A stretch of 64,000 nt of DNA from Triatoma infestans (GCA_011037195.1 JAAEAF010000214.1:1-64000), one strand, 5' to 3'. Positions 10,851-21,822 are shown, counted from the first letter of the stretch. The notes: generated by a model from the sequence alone, not told the origin. Numbers and translations are program-made.

Positions 10851-11870
10851 ATAATTGTAGGCTAAAGATATAACCAACACAGGAAAATTGATATTGTGTC
10901 ATGCAGACAGACATACTTTGTAGTGAATGTCTATTAAAAATTATTGTTACCCATAATAAAAAAAATGGATACCCATAAAAATAACCAATCATTTTTAGCC
11001 AATTGTAATTCCATATTTCTATATTCTATATTATGTATGAATGAATCAATAAAAACATATCTATATAGAAAGCAAATTGAAATTAATATTTCAAGACCAA
11101 TTTTTACAAAATGTTTATTTATATAAATTTTTTATTCTTCATAATATTTTCAACATAGAAATTTGTTTTCTAAAAACATTAACTTACCTTCACAGTAAAC
11201 TACCTACACATGTAATTCACAAAGTAAACACCGGTAAAAAAAAAAAAAAAATGGCAATTAAGCTCCACTACTCTCCCGAAATTCTAACATATCCAACAGA
11301 AATAAACTCTTATCCTCTAAAAAGTCGTCATCCGTCCAATGCTAACATAAGTAAGCCAGTGCTGCCTGGAGTTCCATCTGTGTAAATCCAACCTCTTCAA
11401 ACTCCAAGGTTTCCCAAAACAAATTCCTTCGTTTTGCCAATAAACTCGCTAACGCTAAACATGCTAATATTTTCCAATCTTCATGATATTATGGACACCA
11501 CTAACCACTATATTACTGACTTTAGTTAAAAAAGAACTGTTCAAATTTCTAGCCAGAATCAGGACGCACTCTAATTCTCACTGCTAATCCATTGCTGGCT
11601 ATGATTTTTCAAGAATCAAATAGATTCTCAATACTTAAAATATAATTTCTCCATTAATAATTAATTTTCTTTTTTAATCCTTATTTTTCAAATGTCAATG
11701 GTTTTTTTATGCAACCTTTTTGTCCCCCGGATGATATTCAAGTAAATTTATATATTTCTAATGTTAAGAACAATGGAGGAAATGTTTAATATAATTATGT
11801 ATTTTAACTTTCACATACTTTTTTAAAATAAATTTTATTATTATTATGAAGAGGTGATTAGACCTTTTTC
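10851..11870. other. AT-rich stretch without recognised features
   Basis: No homology was recognised on either strand. A 15-bp A run is at about 11236. The end joins the next R copy, whose terminus begins near 11875. Confidence 0.4.
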
Positions 11871-12479
11871 TTTTTACTTTGTCTTACGTAGCCCTTGTTC
11901 TTTTTACTTCCTACGTAGTAAGAGGAAGTATTACGACCGTGTCAAATTTTCAAAATTGAGTTTTCACCGGAAATACATGTTTTGAGGTCCTCTGAGTACG
12001 AAAAAACTGTTTTTAGTGAATGGTCTTTGTGTATGTGTGTGAATAAAATATTTAAAAAATGAAAATTCAAACTTTCATTGTATTCCTTTGTATTCCTTTA
12101 CTTACCACACCGCATGTGAAGATTTTGGTCAAAATCCATCGTCCGGAAGTGTGACATTGAATCATTCGGAAAATGCAAATTTCTTCGCGATTTTCTTGAA
12201 AATGGTTCCAATGATTTTTCTTTAAACTTCACATAAATAAATATCTATCACTTTTATTTCAAACATTTTCTCGGGCATATTGATTTTTGGGGGGATGTTG
12301 GGGGGAAAATTGCCGTAAGGCTTCGTCCAAAATATCACTTCAATGCTGTGGTCCGCTAATACCCATATATAATATTAATATACATGGGAAGCATTGCTAG
12401 AATTCCAAATTTGAAGAAAATATAATCGGTTAACCTAAACGAAAAAAACGACTTTACAGAATAGGTTTTCGAGATTTCT
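11871..12479 (+). repeat. R-family copy, 5' half
   Basis: The end palindrome cttcctacgtagtaagaggaagtattacgaccgtgtc at about 11907-11943 is followed by gttttcaccggaaatacatg, the CA-rich region and two modules. The copy is interrupted at about 12480 by an unrelated, more GC-rich segment and resumes at about 13326. Confidence 0.65.
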
Positions 12480-13325
12480 TTCGAAAACGACAGCGGGGTT
12501 AGAGGTTACTCTTCCCAGTGACCTGGGTGAACTCTGAGGTAGCAGGGCTGAGCCAAGGATGACTGCTGTAACCAACTTTTTAGGGTTCCTGGAGTGGAGT
12601 ACGTCCAGATCTGAACAATTCCAGTGATGCACTGAGCCTTTCAGTGGATTCTCCCACATATGGTTTTCACTTGGGCCTATGGGTTATGGAACCAAGTGGT
12701 AACTCTAATAGACCTGCATGCGTCTTATAAGTTCATCCCCCGATCTCTGCAGGTCAAGGCAGTGTTGCTACTCTCCTCGTGGCAACACTGAAAACTTCAT
12801 GCATATCCCATGGTCAGGCTTAGTTCAAGAAGCTCCTTCAGACTTTATGTGACCTTATGTGGTTAAACTACGCATGGCCTCTCAGTAACCATCACAAATA
12901 GTAGCAGTTGTGTAGCCCATCGGGTGTATAATCAGTCACTTTGTATCTCTTGTATATACGAAATACTGAACTAAGGGCGCATGCACTAATTTTCACCCCA
13001 TTGCTTGCAATTGAGGTTGCCCTCATAGTGATGGTGGTTTGAACAATAACTCCAATGCCCGCATGATATGAGTTGAGGTTGGGCGAGGCTCGCGATATAA
13101 ATTTAACCCCGGGGGCCAACCCGAAGCTGGAACTGCTTTTGCTGGATGCGCGCGGTGTCAGAGTCTGAGTTCTGGTAGCGGGATGGACGACCAGTAGCAA
13201 ATTGGATTTTGCACACAAACCTAATTGATGCAGTGACCCCTCTTCTTGTAAAACCAACCCCGATAGGTCCGGTATGCTTAAATGGCGGGAACGGTCTAAA
13301 AATAATCCTCAATAACGAATAGGAA
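12480..13325. other. GC-richer insert of unknown origin
   Basis: The base composition is clearly less AT-rich than both flanks, and R-family sequence resumes on the far side, so it is an insertion of about 850 bp. Minus-strand open stretches (12892-13257 and 13103-13312) show no motif I know. It may be the 5' part of a retroelement, but nothing proves it. No clear target duplication was found. Confidence 0.4.
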
Positions 13326-13517
13326 AAGAATAAATAGGAAGGATTATTGTAAAGATGATTATTTTAAACTTGGAATGCTAATTGCCTATCACTTTTATTG
13401 TAACCTTTTTTCTAAAAAAAAGTTACTGTAAGTAGTTCCGCGGAATTTGTGGCATTAAATTGAAAATTTTTTATGGGATAGGTTTGATGTAGTTGGATTA
13501 CTATGAAATCACTTCTA

Positions 13518-13783
13518 GTTGTTGTGGTGGTTGGTTCCGCAGAGCTGGAAAGCATCAGAGACATTTCCGTGGTAGCATGCTTCATTTTGTGGTCATCGAC
13601 CGGTTTTGGGCGTTCGCCTATCTTCAGATGCGTTTTCAGACAGTGTGACAACACAGACTTGCACAGGGCAAATTCAGTTTACACACAGAGTGAGAAAAAC
13701 GCATCCTGAAGATGGGCGAACGCCCGAAACCTGTCGATGACCACAAAATGAAGCATGCTACCACGGAAAATGTCTCTGATGAA
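13518..13783 (+). mobile_element. Foldback element 4 with perfect 12-bp duplication
   Basis: AAATCACTTCTA flanks the element exactly at 13506-13517 and 13784-13795. The layout is gttgttgtggtggttggttccgc, left arm (about 13557-13680), short centre and right arm (about 13697-13780). The variable duplication lengths across the family, here 12 bp, are typical of target-primed reverse transcription rather than cut-and-paste transposition. Confidence 0.85.
13702..13739 (+). ncRNA. Hammerhead-like motif (foldback 4, right arm)
   Basis: It reads CATC, CTGAAGA, T, GGGC-GAAC-GCCC, GAAAC, CTGTC, GATG. The outer stem and stem II are perfect. The stem III palindrome is altered to ACCTGT. The left-arm partner has GAAA changed to AAAA in the core. 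Confidence 0.5.
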
Positions 13784-13799
13784 AAATCACTTCTATATT

Positions 13800-14626
13800 A
13801 TGCGCCTGGGTAGGTCATCCCACCCCTTGTATACTTATTTTTGGACGTAAATTGACATAATTCATTGATTGGACATAATTGTATTAACATAAATAAGTTA
13901 AAGTCGTGTGAGTATCAGACCAGATCTATTTTGCTTTCTTTTGCTAGACTAACACAAATCGCAGAAAACTCCGTCTATATATTTTTACCTGACCTTTGCA
14001 TGAAATATAAACATAGAGTTGGCAGAGATTAAATTCGCTGGCATTTTAGGAGAATAGGGTTAACACCGAGTGGCAGCACCGTTGACCCAACAAACATTTT
14101 AATGAAAGTTAAATAGTTATGCCCAAGTCCAATACCCTGGGGGATCCGTAAGAATCAATTGTACCACGAAAAATGTTTTTAATGAAATTGATAAGTTCAT
14201 ATAAATGCACGGTTAGTAATACTAAGTTTAAAGGAGGATGCTTATGGAACCATGATGTCCATTAAGTGATTGGACAATAAGTGTTTTGATAATCAAATTG
14301 AGGCTTCAGCAATTAGCAAGAATGTGAAATGGATTCATAACAATATGTGCAGGTTATTCAAGAAATATTAGAATTTGCTCAGGTAACTTCATGGAGCAAT
14401 GGACATTAAAAGGAATAGGGATAGGATTAGAATGGATAAAAAATATCTCATGCTGGGTTTTCTGGAAAGAAAGTGATGGTCTCCCTAAGGAAGGAGCTAA
14501 AGATAAACAATTAATACCACCCTACAATAAGGTGCATTACAAGTGAACTAAAGACAAGAAGCCTTGTAAAGTGGGAAATGGAAAAACTTGGTAAAAGTCA
14601 CAAAAAGAGACTTTTACAAAAAAAAA
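13800..14626. other. Mostly unassigned, one R-family end
   Basis: An R hairpin-end remnant (aaagtcgtgtgagtatcagaccaga) lies at about 13903. The remainder to the Helitron is not recognised and has no convincing reading frame. Confidence 0.35.
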
Positions 14627-14743
14627 ATGTATTATGTTAAAAATTCAGCATCCGTTTGTTTGTGGCCGCAAAACTCGAAAAGTAATTGATGGATTGACTT
14701 GAAATTTGTACACAACGTTGCATTTCTATAGAAGAGTGTTTAT

Positions 14744-14916
14744 TTTTTAGTTTTGTTTTTAATTTAAGGCTCATCACATCTATGGTCATTGGCGCCCGGA
14801 GCCTTCTCTGTGCACTGCCGGCCTCCGAACAGTGTTCTCTCGTTACAGACATTACTGTCCATCACCGGACAGTGAGCTGTAGAGGCTTCCTAGGAAGAAA
14901 AAATCTAAGGGTAGCA
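14744..14916 (-). mobile_element. tRNA-SINE, 5' truncated, nested in Helitron
   Basis: AAGAGTGTTTAT flanks it at 14732-14743 and 14917-14928, a perfect 12-bp duplication. On the minus strand the body runs from the aatctaagg region through the accgg/ccggt hairpin to a T-rich run that is the poly(A)-like tail. The tRNA head is missing. An apparent 226-residue reading frame running from this SINE into the Helitron is a chance fusion. Confidence 0.85.
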
Positions 14917-15122
14917 AAGAGTGTTTATATATACTTTTTATTCCGAAGTTCTCGCGGAAACCGGAAATTCCGAGTGTTTCGCGAGTTTGGCAGAAATAGA
15001 CGGAATCAGACGCGTTGCGATGGTGGCGCGTTCTCTGAACCTCTTTCTCAACTACTTATATGTACCTCTCACCGCCGCCAGTCTCGAAATACCTCACACC
15101 AGACTCGCGCAATATTAGTAGA

Positions 15123-15850
15123 CAAGGTATTCCAAAGCATCCAAACAAATTATCAAAATCACGCATGGTTTAGCGGAACAGCCATTCTAACGGCTAAAAA
15201 TGTTGACGTACTCGATATGAACTACATCATTCTAAACAGAATCGCAGGGGAAACAGTGACATACAAATCCCTACACTCCGTGAGGGACCAAAGGGAAGTA
15301 GTGAATTTTCCAACGGAATTTCTTTATTCACTCGATATTCCCGGATTACCGCCTCACATTCTAAATTTGAAAATTGGAGTGCCAATTATATTACTCCGAA
15401 ACATCAATCAGCCAAAGTTATGCAATGGTACACGATCAGTAGTTAAACAAATTGATGTATAATCTAATTGAAGCAACAATTCTTATTGGACTTCATAAAG
15501 GTGAAGACTTACTACTTCCACGAATACTACTCATACCGACAGAGATGGCTAAACAACTGGATAAACGACTTCAATTTCCAATACGCCTTGCGTTCGCTAT
15601 GACTATCAATAAAGCGCGAGGACAATCTTTGTAAGTGTGCGGTTTGAATTTAGAAAACGAATGCTTCACTCATGGGCAATTATATGTCGCATGCTCCAGA
15701 GTCGGTAAACCATCTGATCTTTATGTTTATGCAGAAAACAGACAAACAAAAAAATGTAGTCCATTCAATAGCTTTACAATAAAAAAAAGACTTTCAGTTA
15801 AAAACATTTTTTACTTGCTTTCCTTTCTTCCCTACAGCAACGCAAAGTAG
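15123..15850 (+). pseudogene. Helitron Pif1-like helicase C-terminus
   Basis: Codes for the last third of the Helitron Rep/helicase: NYQNHAWFSGTAILTAKN, then FPTEFLYSLDIPGLPPHILN, GVPIILLRNINQPKLCNGTR, then in another frame RLAFAMTINKARGQSL and GQLYVACSRVGKPSDL. These are helicase motifs IV-VI of the Pif1 superfamily as found in Helitrons. A frameshift near 15455 and a TAA at 15632-15634, where the family usually has Glu after QSL, disable it. The function in an intact element would be DNA unwinding during rolling-circle transposition. Confidence 0.85.
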
Positions 15851-16129
15851 GATATTAAATTGAATGATGTGGTTTCTTGCTGAATCTATGTTAACTATAA
15901 CACTTCTATTTACTTCCCTTATAATTAAAATCAAACTGAGCCGCAGCGAAGCGTGGCCGGGTTTAGCTAGTTTTACATAAAATGATAGATTTCTTTATAC
16001 TTCAAATTTTCCTCACTTTCCTGACCTAAACATGAAGGTGATTTGGAAATAGTATTATCAACCTAACAACTCCACCAAGGAGGGGAAGTGAAAAGCGCCA
16101 CAGTTATACATAGAACCAACCCTATGAAT

Positions 16130-17480
16130 TTGAAAATCTAATGCCACTAATTCTGTAAAACTTTGTGACGTCAATTTCGAAGGGGGGGTTGTTTCAAATA
16201 AAAGTGATAGTGTCTTTTAAAAAAAATCGTTATAGCTGTTTTCCAGAAACTTTTTAAAAAAAAAATCAAGTCGCTCTTCCTGTTAATAGATTTTCTTCAA
16301 ATTTGCAATTTCTATCAATGTTTCTAATGTATATTATAATATTATCCAGGTAGAAAAAAATAATACACTGTACTGAAGTGGTACTTTAGAGGAAAGCATA
16401 ACGCTACTATTCCCCTCAGAACGCTCGAAAAAAAAAAATCAATTTGCCCCGGAAAATTTTTGCATTTAAAATTTTAGGAATTTATTTGTGTAGATAGCAC
16501 AGAAATTTAAAGAAAATCGTTCAAACCGTTTTTGAAAAAATGGGGAAAATAATTCAAGAAAACAACATTCAGTAAATCGCACTTCCAGTTGCTAGATTTT
16601 GCCCAAAATCTTCATGCCAGTTGCAGAGTTTACCTAAACAAAATATAAAGTTTAAGCTTTCCGTGATTTTTTTGAGATATTTTGTTAAAACACACATACA
16701 CATACAGATTATTCGCGAAAAACTTTTTTTTTTCGTAACAGAACATTTATTTCCGGTGAAAACTCGATATCGAAAATTTGACACGATTACAATACTTCCT
16801 CTTACTAAGGAGTAACAGAAAGTAAAAATATATTAATAACGAATTGGTTTGTTTGTATATAGTGAGCAAAATATCACAAAACCACAAACTTGATTTTATT
16901 GATGATCTCTTCAGGTACGTACTGTTTTCGATCAAAGTCCATCAATATGAAGTGTAACTTTACAAATTTTTTATGTCACTTTTTAGCGATTTAGTCGAAA
17001 AAAGCTCCAACGATTTTCAGTAAACTTTGAATAGTAACTACACACATATAATTCTATCTTTTATTTTACATGTCCAGAATAATGGATTTTTGGAGTTCTT
17101 GGCCGAAGACCCTAGCGTGTGAACTGTGTCCTTGTCTGAAAAGTGTAGAGTATGTGTAATCTGAGTTTAGAGAAAATTGTTGGAGCCATTTTCGAGAAAA
17201 TCGCGAAATAATGAAAAAAAAAAAATGTAATAAAGACGCGCTACGTAGATTTTGTTTCCAAAACCTTCGTATCAAATGCGGTCAATATCAAGTTGAACTT
17301 CCTGCGAGGTTTGGTTTTTGAAATATTCTGTTCACACACACACAAACATACACACGGAAACCATTCGTAAAAATACTTTTTTCGTCCTCAAAAACATGTA
17401 TTTCCGGTGAAAGCCCAGTTTTGAAAATTTGACATTATCACAGTACTTCCTCTTCTTACTTAAGGGGAAGAGAAAGTAAA
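16130..17480. repeat. Cluster of R-family fragments
   Basis: A minus-oriented piece ends at about 16828 (cttactaaggagtaacagaaagtaaaaa). A short plus-oriented piece lies at about 16850-17055. A second minus-oriented piece ends at about 17477 (ttaaggggaagagaaagtaaaaa). The gaaagtaaaaa boundary recurs at many copies and marks the non-hairpin end. No coding content. Confidence 0.65.
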
Positions 17481-17657
17481 AAGAAATGGCGAACCTCTAT
17501 TACATAGCAGGACCTACACAACTGAGAACTTACACACGCAAACAACTTGTTTAGAAATTATATTGTGGAAAAAGGCATTAGGATTCTAAGAAAGTGTTTT
17601 GTATGTGGAGTTCAAACCAGACTTATTGTCCTCTCTGTCGGAAATAGTAGTAGCACG

Positions 17658-17658
<1 letters not shown>

Positions 17659-17688
<30 letters not shown>
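17659..17688. repeat. (TG)n microsatellite
   Basis: About 15 TG dinucleotides, roughly 1 kb upstream of the C15 start codon. Confidence 0.95.
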
Positions 17689-17690
<2 letters not shown>

Positions 17691-17913
17691 CTACCACCTC
17701 CAAACATCCGCCTCCAATATAATTTTATCCCTCTAAAAGGGGAGGTGGTAATCTTTGAGTATAATGAATGTGTATGACTGCAATGTAGGTTAATAGCTAT
17801 AACCGCCCGTATATACCGCCTCCAAAATTCTCCCCACCAATCGTAGAAACAATTTAATAAGCACTAGATGGCGGCAGAAAAAAAAAAAAAAGGAGTCAGA
17901 TATTGGAAGAGTT

Positions 17914-17939
17914 AGAGAGAGAGAGAGAGAGAGAGAGAG
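17914..17939. repeat. (AG)n run, possible GAGA-factor sites
   Basis: Thirteen AG dinucleotides lie about 610 bp upstream of the initiator-like site of the TLX gene. In insects such GA runs near developmental promoters often bind GAGA factor. That role is inferred from position only. Confidence 0.6.
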
Positions 17940-18364
17940 TCGGAAATTGGTGTACGAAAGAGCAAGATTGAGTAAAACTTTTTTTTTGTTTTGAGGTGGT
18001 CGCCTGGAGATGGGTGGGTAAGTACAGAGTTATGTTGCTGAGAGGGTGGTGGATTGGACCCGGATGAAGTAGAAAGGCAGCCACTGCTTGCCGGACCAGT
18101 TTAGACGAGATATACTTGGCACAAACTAAAAACCGCATATCATGTTTTCTGAGTTTATTCATTAATACACCAAAGCGGGTAGCTAGATCTGAGTTGTACA
18201 GGATTCAGTTTCAGCCAAAGAGAGACAGAGAAGAGAGAATGAGCGGAACATATAGGTAGGGTTCAAACTGGAGAAAGAGAATAAAATAAAAAATAAACTA
18301 GGAGAGGAAGAGATTGTGATTGCTGATGTAGTGTAACGTTTGGACCAATAGTTGGACTGCTTAG

Positions 18365-18530
18365 AGGCGTGGCTATAAACTTTGTAGGCGTGGTTGTTGC
18401 ACAGAGTAAAAACTGTTTTTATCCATCCCCACCATATGCATACATACTGCTCAATGGGCGTGGCCTAAACAAACAGAAGTAGGAGAGAAAACGATTCAGG
18501 GATAATAAGTTTAAGCTCAGTAGTTCAGTC
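18365..18530 (+). promoter_or_regulatory. Candidate promoter of the TLX/C15 gene
   Basis: Three GCGTGG boxes occur at 18365-18373 (AGGCGTGGC), 18386-18394 (AGGCGTGGT) and 18456-18465 (GGGCGTGGCC), of the kind bound by Sp/KLF factors. TCAGTC at 18525-18530 matches the arthropod initiator, which would put the start at A18527 and give a 5' UTR of about 137 bp. No clear TATA box lies 30 bp upstream and no good downstream element was found. The start site is an inference. Confidence 0.4.
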
Positions 18531-18663
18531 TACAGAGTGATATGACCAGTACGCGAGTGATGCGTTGAATTTATTTTCAATAACTAACAAGAATTTAATT
18601 TTGGATTATTTTGTTTAATTTAGAAAATCATTTTTTTTTTTTAATTAAATTTCTTTTGGTGAA

Positions 18664-19189
18664 ATGACAACATCACCTAATGCACCTTCTTCATCGTTAA
18701 GTGAAGATGAAGATGACCAAGAGATCAACGTTGATTCCGGACACGAAGATGATGGATGTTGTCAAGAAGAGGATGATGCATCATCACTGGACGCCGGCAG
18801 TTGCGGTCCGGGTGCTATAATCACAGCAACATCGCCAAATCTCCTACATACCGGTACAACTACCACAGCACATATAAACAACCATAGTACACCTACAGCA
18901 CCGTTCTTACCGTTCAGTATTTCAAGACTGTTAGGCGAAGAGGATCGTAAAGCGGTCGCAGCGGCGGTTGATACTGTGGAAACAACGGCCGGTGTAATCC
19001 GTGTACCTGCACAAAGGATACCACCACCACCTACTGCACAAGCCACTGCAACTGCAACAGCAGGACCACTGGCACCGGCACCATTTCCATGGGGTCTTGT
19101 ACATCCGGCTGCAGTCATTCACAACAGTGCAGCGGCTGCGGCTGCAGCGGCCGCTTTTGCATCTCACGCTATTAAGGAACGATTATCTG
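18664..19189 (+). CDS. C15: TLX-family homeobox protein (C15/clawless), coding exon 1
   Basis: This exon encodes the N-terminal 175 residues, plus the first base of codon 176, of a TLX-type homeodomain transcription factor, a nuclear repressor used in appendage, muscle and neural patterning. Residues 12-38 are acidic. Residues 83-91 (PFSISRLLG) form an EH1 motif for Groucho binding. Residues 109-118 (AGVIRVPAQR) match the block unique to TLX1/TLX3. FPW at 141-143, a nine-Ala run (156-164) and KERLS at the end correspond to the FPW...KDRF that closes vertebrate TLX exon 1. The start follows an in-frame TAA at 18646-18648. The exon stops at a phase-1 donor, as in vertebrate TLX. The homeodomain exon is not in view. 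The antisense open frame at 18762-19118 is a shadow. Confidence 0.88.
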
Positions 19190-19195
19190 GTAAGT
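19190..19195 (+). promoter_or_regulatory. Splice donor of C15 exon 1
   Basis: CTG|GTAAGT matches the consensus from the intron side. The phase is 1, splitting a codon that begins with G, as in vertebrate TLX genes. No homeobox exon could be read on the plus strand from here to 64000, so the intron would exceed 44.8 kb. Confidence 0.8.
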
Positions 19196-19487
19196 GTTTT
19201 TTTTTCATTGACCCTAAACCATTATTTAAGAAAACCCATTTTTCTACAGGATTTTTAAAATCATGAAGTATGTCAAATTGCCATCGCTTACTTAGCATGT
19301 ATTTTTATAGCGAACGTCTACGTAGTCATATCTATCGCGTCTATTAAGATCTTCTGTAGCTCCCTTTTGCATGTTTGAGTACTAAACAAAGCTATCCTTA
19401 AGATATGTAATTAATTATATAATTAAAAATCATCAATCAATCAAATAATTATTAATTAATAAAAATCAATACCTATTTAATAGGATT

Positions 19488-20630
19488 TTTACTTTCTCTT
19501 ACTTCCAGTAAGAGGATGTATTATAATCGTGTCAAATTTACAATATTAAATTTTCCCCCGGAAATACACGAGGGCCACTGAGTCCGAAAAAACAGTTTTT
19601 GGAAAATGTGTGAGTGTGTTGTGTTTATGAACATCATGGCTCGAAAAAACGAAAAATCGTTCAAACTTAACATTCCAATTTAGGTATGAAACTCCGTTTA
19701 GGTATCACGATGGGAGCCAACTGTAAGTTATCTGTCAAAATTCCTCAACCGGAAGTGCCACTTAACTGAATGAATTTTTTCGTTTTTTAGTTTGCGATTT
19801 TCTCGAAAACTGTTCCAACGATTTTCTTTAACCTTGTTATATATTTCACGCATACAAAGAGCTACAATATTTAGTTGTAACATTTCTCTAGAAAAATTCA
19901 TTTAAGAGTGCGGCGGTGGGGTGGGGAATATGTTTTCCTCTAAAGAGCTATTTTAATTTATTATATAACTGTGCCATCTAAACAGAATTAAATGTGTTGC
20001 CAACATTTCGAGTTTCAAGAAAATGAGTAAAGCTGAGAAGCGTTATTACTGAACAGTTTCTTTTTAAGTTTTCTGCGATTATCACAAAAACGGCTTCAAC
20101 AGTTTCCATTAAACATAATAATATCAAGTACACATATAAAGAGAGCTACAAGTTTTATTTGAAAAATTTCTCCGGGGGAAATTCATTTAAGGTGGTTTTT
20201 GGGGGGGGATAGGTAGTGTTATGTCCCCACCCCCCTAAAGTGCTATTTCAGTTTATTATAAATAATTCTATCATTTAAATAATATTAATCCGCTTTTAAA
20301 AGAAAATTGGGTTGAACGGATTGGCGTTTTTACTAAACAGTTTTTCCATTTTTATTTTAGCAATTTTTCACCATAACCAATACCGACAGATTTCATTAAA
20401 TTTGATACACTAATTTATTACGAATAACAGAGAAATGCCACTTTTTTGGGGGAAACTATTTTACAGAGAATGTTCATTTAAAGTAGTTTTGGGTGACGGA
20501 AGAGGTGATGCTTTTTCTGGAAAAAGTTATTTTATTAAGTTTAATCTTCTATTATAAGTTTGAAGAAACATTATCATTTGTACTGCAGTAAGAGAAAGTG
20601 AGTGAGTGTTACAAACCAGATTTTTATACT
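19488..20630 (+). mobile_element. R-family reference copy, full length (about 1.14 kb)
   Basis: It begins at ACTTTCTCTTACT (about 19493) and ends with AGTAAGAGAAAGT and the degraded hairpin gagtgagtgttacaaaccaga. Internal junctions of the form actgaa/actaaacag lie at about 19766, 20048 and 20332, giving a module length of about 283 bp. Each module holds a poly-purine GGGG stretch, a TAAAG(T/A)GCTATTT block and a TTCTATCAT-TAAATAATATTAA block. There is no open reading frame. Inverted end, tandem modules, inner inverted repeat and hairpin are the layout of Helentron-derived HINE/DINE-1 elements. Confidence 0.75.
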
Positions 20631-21189
20631 TAAAACATTGTTTTTGTTTTGTTTTGTTAATATAACAAACTTTAATTAGTTTGAATAATGAAGGACCAAC
20701 ATGTAAGATTAATTTTGAAACTTAAAACTCATAATTTTTACTTAAAGCTTGTTAACACTTTGCTTAATGTTTGTCTTCAATATTAGGTATAATAATGGGA
20801 GAATCTAAACCTAATAATACCATTCTTTTTATGAAAGCGTAATTTAGCATATAGAACATCTCCCACATGTGGTCCTTTCCTATTCAAAACTAACTGAAAT
20901 CATTTATCTTTAATATTAGAAAATAACGTTTTAAGAATAAAAATTATAGCATTAATATCCTTTGAAAATGCCACCTATTGCCGATACGTCAGGAAAAAGG
21001 AAAAAATGAGTAATAAAATAATATTGAAAGCTTTAATCATAATTGTCTAATAAAATCAAATCGTCTTACTGTCTAGCAAACAGCCTATAAAACCAAAACA
21101 GAAGAAGATAATATATTTAGCAATTTTCCAGCGGCAAAATTGAAACAGCATTTTAAAATAAATCCCCACCCCACCCAAACAGATTCCCC
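20631..21189. other. AT-rich, no feature recognised
   Basis: No repeat end, reading frame or RNA gene is identifiable. Confidence 0.4.
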
Positions 21190-21822
21190 ACAACCACCTT
21201 GAAAATCATACCCTGGAAAAAATGTTTAAAATACAAATAATAATAGATACATATCTATCCAGAATTATTGGCAGCATGAAATCCAGAAAAATTCCAAATT
21301 CTAGTCATGTTAAAGTTACATTTCCAGTTTCCGAATTTTTTCCTCCAAACTTGGTTTTTCTAACCAATGTGTTTATAATATCCTTTAATATTCATTATAT
21401 TTGGTATTAAATGAGTCTATTATTGTCAAATGGAACTTTACATCTAAATTTAACAATATAATCTTCGTCTAGATTACTCTAAAATTAATTGTTTCTAGGG
21501 AAATGTTTCAAAGTTTTACGTCACTGAGAAAAAATTGAAACAAAAACTGAAAAAGAAAACCAACCACTCATTAAAGTAAAATCGCATTTAGTTTCAGTTT
21601 CACTCTTTGAGCTCTTATTATTTCTTATATTTTTTAAATATTTTGTTTAGACACAAAACCATACACGAACCTATGATAAATTTGATTTAATCGTATTCAG
21701 AAATCTTCTAAACATGTATTTCCGGTGAAAGCTAATTTTCACTACTCCGTTTTACTGCAGCACGAGAAAATAAAATTGCGGCAAACTTGTACGACACGAT
21801 TACTTTTCCTAATAAGTAGAAC
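21190..21822 (-). repeat. R-family copy, minus orientation, 5' truncated
   Basis: Modules with ttacatttccagtttccgaattttttcctccaaacttgg and the end region tgtatttccggtgaaagc are visible, followed by cacgattac...cctaataagtag at about 21800-21825, where mariner sequence starts. Confidence 0.6.

Larger units (their letters stand above)
14627..15970 (+). mobile_element. Helitron, decayed, 3' end intact
   Basis: The 3' end has the hairpin GCCGC-AGCGAAGC-GTGGC followed by gggtttagCTAG at 15967-15970, the canonical Helitron terminus. The terminal ~120 bp and the 5' region (attcagcatccgtttgtttgtggcc) match the second copy at 25291-26521. The exact 5' TC end is degraded, so the start is approximate. 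A SINE is nested at 14744-14916. Confidence 0.8.

Noticed and set aside
14782..15462. 226-residue plus-strand open frame as a novel protein
   Set aside because: It crosses a SINE with target duplications and enters a Helitron helicase fragment. The fusion is accidental.
18762..19118. 118-residue minus-strand open frame
   Set aside because: It is antisense to the TLX exon and arises from that exon's biased codons and repeats.
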